A program made the translations under genes and the position numbers. DNA of 46,073 nt from Lachnospiraceae bacterium (lineage in GTDB: Bacteria; Bacillota; Clostridia; Lachnospirales; Lachnospiraceae): contig JAJPXU010000115.1 in the NCBI GenBank assembly GCA_021205305.1, forward strand, positions 1 to 46,073, in the 5' to 3' direction. Of this stretch, positions 42,201 to 46,073 are shown piece by piece. Every line of letters begins with the position of its first letter. Positions within the stretch are counted from its first letter, which is position 1. Below the pieces are notes generated by a model. That model was given only the letters and a program-made list of their open reading frames with translations. It was not told the DNA's origin and did no database searches.

Positions 42201-42783
42201 GGATATCGCTGACACGCGTCAGATTCTGCCGCTCCGCATCCAGTTTTTTCAGCGCAGTCTGTTTCCGGCGCTTGAATTTAACAATCCCCGCCGCTTCATC
42301 AAAAAGCTCCCTGCGTTCCTCCGGCTTGCCGTTTAAAATTCTCTCAATCTGTCCCTGCCCGATAATCGAATAGCCTTCTTTTCCGATACCGGTGTCGTAA
42401 AAAAGCTCATTGATATCTTTCAGACGCACCTGTGTCCCATTGAGCAGGTATTCACTCTCCCCCGAACGGTAAACACGGCGTGTCACCGTGACCTCATCGT
42501 AGGATACCGCCAGCTGATGGTCCGCGTTATCCAGGGTGATAGAGACCGAAGCAAATCCCAGAGGGCGGCGTGTCTCCGTGCCGGCAAAAATAATGTCCTG
42601 CATATTGGTTCCACGCAAAGACTTCGCGCTCTGTTCACCGAGCACCCAGCGCACCGCGTCCGCCACATTGCTCTTTCCGCTGCCATTCGGCCCGACAATC
42701 GCCGTAATACCATTGTGGAACTGGAAATTAATCTTATTGGCAAATGATTTAAAGCCCTGTACTTCGATACTCTTCAGATACAT
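39223..42783 (-). CDS. smc: Chromosome segregation ATPase SMC
   Basis: Condensin core of 1186 aa. The N-terminal ATPase half has Walker A GPNGSGKSN (32-40). Two long coiled coils (about 170-500 and 680-1020) flank the hinge (about 515-650). The C-terminal half has signature LSGGEKS and Walker B FCLLDEIEAALDES. It dimerises and works with ScpA/ScpB in chromosome organisation. It follows rnc with 3 bp between them. Confidence 0.98.
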   Translation of the reverse strand: MYLKSIEVQGFKSFANKINFQFHNGITAIVGPNGSGKSNVADAVRWVLGEQSAKSLRGTNMQDIIFAGTETRRPLGFASVSITLDNADHQLAVSYDEVTVTRRVYRSGESEYLLNGTQVRLKDINELFYDTGIGKEGYSIIGQGQIERILNGKPEERRELFDEAAGIVKFKRRKQTALKKLDAERQNLTRVSDILSELTRQLGPMQKQAETAKIYLQKRDELKTYDVNLFLLETEKIQQDLESLSLKQEVTEEHLGAARLEYDRTKTEYEAAQQELERMDALLQEKRDEAAEGRLRRGQFENQIQLLQEQIHTAEASDEHLNARIRAVTEQSADYEAQEAKAREDLQAQNGQVAQVGTDEQAQQAALGQIRKDISQLESGIEQDKSAVIALLNQRATVKAQMQRYDTMAEQASLRKAQLSQEVLRLKSEEASQESLCQEAQEEYDAICARLESLNTKSDSANRTLEQTQRELTGCNQKIEQDQMNYHREVSRLESLKNIAERYDGYGNSIRRVMERREQEPGILGVVADIIRVDKEYETAIETALGGSIQNIVTDTEETAKRQIAFLKQNKLGRATFLPLSGVTNRGGFSSPQALKEAGVLGLASSLAQADKKYLPLVESLLGRTVVVDEIDHAIALAKKYRHSLRIVTLEGELLSPGGSMTGGAFKNSGNLLGRRREIEDLEKRVKESRDRLDRLQAQIDRTRSDRNRLREELVRLNEEMQKEYLAQNTTKIRLDELSEKQSSTSETYQKLQKEYAQLDLQIRELNANLANARKELAASEEEEKQISERVSKNQAHLEEKRAGEQEALDAVQNTQLLLSKLEQQTQFVRQNLNRILGEKTRLLEEKRQYEEELRDAAGNVKEKEAQIAAIRETLLAADVSEKALQEELTALSAKREELSGRQKQFFAAREELSGQISLLDKDAFRLKTQMEKMTEQKDSRINYMWEEYALTWSSASELRDESFTSAAPLKKKISELKNDIKALGSVNVNAIEDFKELSERHTFLSGQYDDLQKGEAALLKIIEELDTGMRTQFKEQFARIQTEFDKAFRQLFGGGRGTLELVDDEDILSAGIRIIAQPPGKKLQNMMQLSGGEKSLTAIALLFAIQNLKPSPFCLLDEIEAALDESNVERYANYLHRLTKNTQFIIITHRRGTMNAADRLYGITMQEKGVSALVSVNLIEDELDS

Positions 42784-42786
42784 CGT

Positions 42787-43491
42787 TTACTCTTTCTCCC
42801 TGTCGGAAAGCAAAGCATGGAGTGCCTGGTATGCCGCCTCCTGCTCCGCCGCCTTTTTGGTACTGCCGCTCCCGGTACCCGCGACCGAGCCGCCGATCTC
42901 CACTTCCACCCGAAAAGTCTTAGCGTGATCCGGCCCATCTTCACCTATAATAACATAGCGGATATTATCATGAGGGCAATCCTTCTGAACCAGCTCCTGA
43001 AGCACGGTTTTGCTGTCATAAAAAAGCTTCTTATGCTCAATATCTGTCAGGACAAACCGTTCAATAAAAGTCCTGGCCGGTCCAAGTCCGCCATCCAGAT
43101 AAATTGCGCCGATCAATGCCTCCAGCGCGTCAGAAACGATCGAATTACGCAGGCGGCCGCCTGTATGTTCCTCTCCTTTTCCAAGCAAGAGAAAACTGCT
43201 CAGATCAAATTCTTTTGCGCATAAAGCCAGTGTCGGCTCACAGACAAGACTCGCGCGCAGCTTCGTCAGCTTCCCCTCCTGAAGATCCGGGTAATTGTGA
43301 TAGAGGAAGTCGCTGCTCACCACCTCCAGCACGGCATCGCCCAGAAATTCCAGACGCTCGTTGTCCTGATATCCTTCCGCACGGTGCTCGTTCGCGAAAG
43401 AGCTGTGCGACAATGCCTGAAACAGCAGCTGGCTATCCTGGAAATGATAACCGATTTTCTTCTCCAGGCGAATCATTTTTTGTTCGGACAT
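42787..43491 (-). CDS. rnc: Ribonuclease III
   Basis: Double-strand-specific endoribonuclease for rRNA and mRNA processing, 234 aa. The catalytic helix ERLEFLGDAVLE spans 45-56, and a second acidic site lies near DALEALIGAIYLD. A dsRNA-binding domain occupies about 158-230. AAGGAG precedes the ATG. It is a natural candidate to process the hairpin-rich R1 and R2 transcripts. Confidence 0.97.
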   Translation of the reverse strand: MSEQKMIRLEKKIGYHFQDSQLLFQALSHSSFANEHRAEGYQDNERLEFLGDAVLEVVSSDFLYHNYPDLQEGKLTKLRASLVCEPTLALCAKEFDLSSFLLLGKGEEHTGGRLRNSIVSDALEALIGAIYLDGGLGPARTFIERFVLTDIEHKKLFYDSKTVLQELVQKDCPHDNIRYVIIGEDGPDHAKTFRVEVEIGGSVAGTGSGSTKKAAEQEAAYQALHALLSDREKE

Positions 43492-43566
43492 TTTTCTCCT
43501 TCTGTGGCAGACAGCATCGATTCAGGAAAAAGTCCCTTATAGATACAGGCCACTCATCTCTCTGAA

Positions 43567-43590
43567 AGAGGAGGCCTCTCAGCCTCCTCT
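43567..43590 (-). terminator. Hairpin after acpP
   Basis: AGAGGAGGC and GCCTCCTCT form a 9-bp stem with a short loop, 12 nt past the acpP stop. The T-run is weak, so it may only reduce transcription into rnc-smc-ftsY. Confidence 0.55.
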
Positions 43591-43601
43591 TCTACCTTAT
43601 T

Positions 43602-43832
43602 TCAACCGATTGCAGCTTTGATCGCGTCAACTGCGTCCCCAACCGAGACAATTGTCTCTGCTTTCTCATTCGGGATTTCCACGTCAAACTCTTCTTCAAT
43701 CCCCATGATGATCTGAAATACATCCAGAGAATCCGCTCCCAGATCATCTACGAATGTTGTCTCCATCGTAATCTCATCTGCGTCAACATTCAGTACCTCC
43801 GCGATGATACTCTGTAATTTTTCGAATTCCAT
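43602..43832 (-). CDS. acpP: Acyl carrier protein
   Basis: Carrier of growing acyl chains in fatty-acid synthesis, 76 aa and strongly acidic. Phosphopantetheine attaches to Ser35 in LGADSLD. The ATG at 43832 is used; a GTG three codons upstream is too close to GGAG. It follows plsX by 17 bp, as usual. Confidence 0.97.
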   Translation of the reverse strand: MEFEKLQSIIAEVLNVDADEITMETTFVDDLGADSLDVFQIIMGIEEEFDVEIPNEKAETIVSVGDAVDAIKAAIG

Positions 43833-43849
43833 ACCCTGCACTCTCCTTT

Positions 43850-44860
43850 TTAATTGTTTTCTCCAAGATTTTCTTTAATGATCTCGTTGATTTTCTGTTT
43901 TTTAAATAATTCACACTGATAAATGGAGGTCGTTACCTCCTGTGCCTTTGAGCTGCCATGTGTCTTCACAACCAGCCCCTTCAGTCCGAGCAGCGGTGCG
44001 CCGCCGTACTGGCTGCCGTCGAAAGCTTTCAACGTCTCTTTCAGGGAAGAATGAATCAGCGCCGCGCCAATCTTTGTCTTCGTATTCTTCATCAGAGCGC
44101 CCTTCACCATATGAATCAGAGTAGAACCAACGCCCTCATAAAGCTTCAATATCACATTGCCGACAAATGCTTCACAGACAATGACATCGCAAACGCCCGC
44201 CGGGATATCTCTCGCCTCGACACTGCCAATAAAATTGATATCTGTACAGGCTTTCAGGAGCGGAAATGTCTCCTTTACAAGGGCATTGCCCTTTTCCTCC
44301 TCTGCACCGATATTCACAATTCCCACACGCGGATTCTTTACTCCAAGCACCTTTTCCATGTAGATCGAGCCCATTCTCGCAAACTGCACAAGATGCGGTG
44401 CTCTCGCATCCACATTCGCGCCACAGTCGATCAGCAGAGACATACCCTTTTCCGTCGGAATGACTGGTGCCAGAGCAGGCCGTTCAACCCCCCGAATTCT
44501 TCCGACAATCGCCTGGCCGCCGACCAGGACGGCTCCGGAATTGCCAGCGGAGACAATGGCGTCCGCCTCGCCTCGCTTTACCATCTGCATCCCGACAACC
44601 AGAGAAGAATCCTTCTTGGACCGTATCGCATTCACCGGAGGCTCGGCTGTCTCAATCACGTCCTCACAATGGACGATCTCTACCCGATCCTTCGGATAAG
44701 TATATTTCGAAAGTTCTCCCTCGATCGCTTCCTTGCGCCCGGTCAAAATCACATGGATACTCTCGCGGCCATTCACTGCGTCCACAGCACCCTTCACCAG
44801 CTCGCCCGGTGCGTTATCCCCGCCCATGGCGTCGACCACAACGCGGATCATTTCACTCAT
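43850..44860 (-). CDS. plsX: Phosphate acyltransferase PlsX
   Basis: Makes acyl-phosphate from acyl-ACP for phospholipid synthesis, 336 aa. It starts [20 protein letters not shown], the PlsX hallmark, and later has [11 protein letters not shown] and GFVGNV-like ([10 protein letters not shown]) blocks. The ATG at 44860 has GGAGG; the frame extends 14 codons upstream. It has its own promoter (44959-44987), with repeat R1 copy 3 just beyond. Confidence 0.97.
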   Translation of the reverse strand: MSEMIRVVVDAMGGDNAPGELVKGAVDAVNGRESIHVILTGRKEAIEGELSKYTYPKDRVEIVHCEDVIETAEPPVNAIRSKKDSSLVVGMQMVKRGEADAIVSAGNSGAVLVGGQAIVGRIRGVERPALAPVIPTEKGMSLLIDCGANVDARAPHLVQFARMGSIYMEKVLGVKNPRVGIVNIGAEEEKGNALVKETFPLLKACTDINFIGSVEARDIPAGVCDVIVCEAFVGNVILKLYEGVGSTLIHMVKGALMKNTKTKIGAALIHSSLKETLKAFDGSQYGGAPLLGLKGLVVKTHGSSKAQEVTTSIYQCELFKKQKINEIIKENLGENN

Positions 44861-44958
44861 AATTTCCGCCTCCATTGTCCTGCGCAAAACCCTTCTGGAC
44901 AAAGAACTACATTCCAGTGGCTTTACTCCGGCGATCTGTTATCGCGTAACTGCTATAC

Positions 44959-44987
44959 ACTATACTAGACCTCATCCTAAAATGCAA
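44959..44987 (-). promoter_or_regulatory. Promoter of plsX-acpP
   Basis: TTGCAT (44987-44982), 17 nt, then TATAGT (44964-44959) on the minus strand. The predicted leader is about 92 nt. The remaining gap sequence is R1 copy 3 and the rpmF terminator. Confidence 0.75.
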
Positions 44988-45000
44988 CCAAAAATTTGAA

Positions 45001-45176
45001 GTAAAAGTTCAGAACAGCATCGAAATGAAAAAACAGGCTTTGCAGGTTTACCTGCTAAAGACTGCATTTTCATTTCGGGATGGGCGGAACGCCCATCAAG
45101 CCTCAGACATATGACGCGCAAGCGGCATATAGCCTTCAAAGAAGGCGGTCTGTGGCCTGCAGTTCTGAATAATTAC
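45001..45176 (+). repeat. Structured repeat R1, copy 3 (short form)
   Basis: A 176-bp copy without M modules. TTCAGAAC/GTTCTGAA end repeats enclose CGAAATGAAAA/TTTTCATTTCG, GCAGG/CCTGC, GATGGGCG/CGCCCATC, ATATGACGC/GCGGCATAT (same A-G mismatch) and CCTTC/GAAGG. The last stem is CCTGC/GCAGG in the other two copies, a compensated change. It sits between the rpmF terminator and the plsX promoter. Confidence 0.85.
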
Positions 45177-45182
45177 AAAACG

Positions 45183-45231
45183 AAAAAAGCCGCCGCAAAC
45201 TGCGCCACTTTCCTGGCTCATTTACGACGGC
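45183..45231 (-). terminator. Intrinsic terminator of yceD-rpmF
   Basis: On the minus strand GCCGTCGTAAA pairs fully with TTTGCGGCGGC (two G-U pairs), followed by TTTTTT. An inner GCCA/TGGC hairpin fills the loop. It ends the transcript 23 nt past rpmF. Confidence 0.85.
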
Positions 45232-45253
45232 CCTGACGAATCATCCCCAAAGA

Positions 45254-45436
45254 TCAGTCGCCAACGGCGATAATCTCTTTTTTATTGTACGTTCCGCAGG
45301 CCTTGCATACTCTGTGCGGAAGCATCAGCTCGCCACATTTGCTGCATTTTACAAGAGTCGGAGCGCTCATTTTCCAGTTCGCTCTTCTTTTATCTCTTCT
45401 CGCCTTAGAATGTTTGTTTTTCGGACAGATAGACAC
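45254..45436 (-). CDS. rpmF: 50S ribosomal protein L32
   Basis: A 60-aa large-subunit protein, zinc-ribbon form with Cys31, Cys34, Cys44 and Cys47. The N-terminus SICPKNKHSKARRDKRR is typical. It starts with GTG (45436), 8 nt after AAGGAGG, and immediately follows yceD. Confidence 0.97.
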   Translation of the reverse strand: MSICPKNKHSKARRDKRRANWKMSAPTLVKCSKCGELMLPHRVCKACGTYNKKEIIAVGD

Positions 45437-45439
45437 GGA

Positions 45440-45931
45440 TCACACCTCCTTATAATTACTGAAAATATCAAGGACTTTTGCCATTCTTGGATCAAGGCTG
45501 CCTTTCTGGCATGAGCATTCGCCTTTGTTCAGGTTCTGCCCACATGTCACGCATAACCCTCTGCAATCGCTGCGGCAGAGCACACGCTCCGGCCATACAA
45601 GCAATGCCTCATCATGGATTAGCTGATCCACATCCAGGTAATATCCATCAATATAATCATTCTCTTTTAAATCAAGCTCCAGCTCAGGCTGAATGTTCAG
45701 TCTGCGGCTGACACTCTCCAGACAGCGCGCACAGGGAAATTCCACTTCCAGCTCTATCTCACCGCAAACGAAAAGCTTCTGATCGCCTTTGTTCTCAATC
45801 CGCAGGGTACCGGTCTGTTTGTCCAGTATCCGGAACTCGCCAAAGCGATAAGAGAGAACGGAAAGCTCCGGGAGAATCTCATAGGATACTGTTTTTCCTT
45901 CATTTAATATCACATCAGTTAAATCAAGCAA
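45440..45931 (-). CDS. yceD: YceD family (DUF177) 23S rRNA accumulation protein
   Basis: A 163-aa protein needed for normal 23S rRNA levels in relatives and always found before rpmF. The central CARCLESV and C-terminal CRGLCVTCGQNLNKGEC supply cysteines that may bind zinc. It starts with TTG at 45931, with GGGGTGA about 7 nt upstream; there is no better in-frame ATG. It is driven by a perfect promoter. Confidence 0.92.
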   Translation of the reverse strand: MLDLTDVILNEGKTVSYEILPELSVLSYRFGEFRILDKQTGTLRIENKGDQKLFVCGEIELEVEFPCARCLESVSRRLNIQPELELDLKENDYIDGYYLDVDQLIHDEALLVWPERVLCRSDCRGLCVTCGQNLNKGECSCQKGSLDPRMAKVLDIFSNYKEV

Positions 45932-45966
45932 ACCAGTATCACCCCACTCTCTAGCGCACTTTTGAA

Positions 45967-45995
45967 ATTATAACTGCCAGATATTGTTTTGTCAA
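45967..45995 (-). promoter_or_regulatory. Consensus promoter of yceD-rpmF
   Basis: TTGACA (45995-45990), 17 nt, then TATAAT (45972-45967) on the minus strand, a perfect match. Transcription would begin near 45960. Nothing identifiable lies between it and the window edge. Confidence 0.88.
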
Positions 45996-46073
45996 CTGGT
46001 TTTTCGCAAGTTTTGGGATATTTCACATAGCATATACTTCACACGCTTGACGTCCACAGGATACCTTCGGACA

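Noticed and set aside
39363-42212. Several long plus-strand frames opposite smc
   Set aside because: They are antisense shadows of a GC-biased coding sequence, with no start signals and no recognisable domains.

Overview
The window looks like a chromosomal segment of a spore-forming, gut-type member of the Clostridia, most likely Lachnospiraceae. The evidence is the yqfC-yqfD-phoH-ybeY sporulation/RNA block, the yceD-rpmF-plsX-acpP-rnc-smc-ftsY core block, a SpoVB-type flippase, AGGAGG ribosome binding sites, roughly 50% GC, and a GH115 plus GH42 carbohydrate-enzyme repertoire. No tRNA, rRNA, CRISPR array, prophage or transposase gene was found. Almost all genes lie on the minus strand, so transcription runs right to left.

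Layout. 1-1.4 kb: the start of a minus-strand gene behind a palindromic operator-like site, then an RluA-type pseudouridine synthase (+). 1.3-4.6 kb: a GH115 alpha-glucuronidase convergent with and overlapping the pseudouridine synthase, behind a perfect -35/-10 promoter. 5.1-19.2 kb: a long minus-strand catabolic cluster with an FMN alpha-hydroxy-acid dehydrogenase-like protein, a Gfo/Idh/MocA oxidoreductase, a GPH symporter, a LysR regulator, a four-helix membrane protein, a complete Opp/Dpp-type ABC importer with a Tat-targeted binding protein, a PH-like membrane-anchored protein, an alpha/beta hydrolase and an SDR protein. 19.4-22.4 kb: a divergent second LysR gene, and facing it a frameshifted, flavinylated fumarate-reductase-like enzyme preceded by a translationally coupled 52-aa ORF. 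22.5-29.9 kb: recJ, a PepC-type aminopeptidase, TraX, GH42 beta-galactosidase, 5-formyl-THF cyclo-ligase and a DUF896 protein. 30-46 kb: housekeeping and sporulation genes.

How the genes fit together. I infer that the 5-22 kb cluster imports and oxidises/reduces a small, possibly aromatic or glycosylated, compound. It has two uptake systems, a hydrolase, three or four oxidoreductases and two LysR sensors. Two of the oxidoreductases lack a residue normally needed for the textbook reaction of their family, so the substrate and chemistry cannot be assigned from sequence.

The most unusual content is non-coding. (1) Repeat R1 occurs three times (4818-5096, 19248-19424 reversed, 45001-45176). It has terminal inverted repeats and a nested hairpin architecture in which the copies differ by compensatory base changes. 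Copy 1 carries two extra homologous 53-55 bp hairpin modules, so the element is modular. (2) Element R2 occurs twice (14600-14483 minus, 24535-24661 plus). It is a roughly 120-nt hairpin-hairpin-terminator unit, again with compensatory differences, and one copy has its own promoter in a spot where it can only be a free-standing transcript. (3) A 51-bp stretch of the rluA-type coding sequence is about 78% identical, without gaps, to the recJ terminator.
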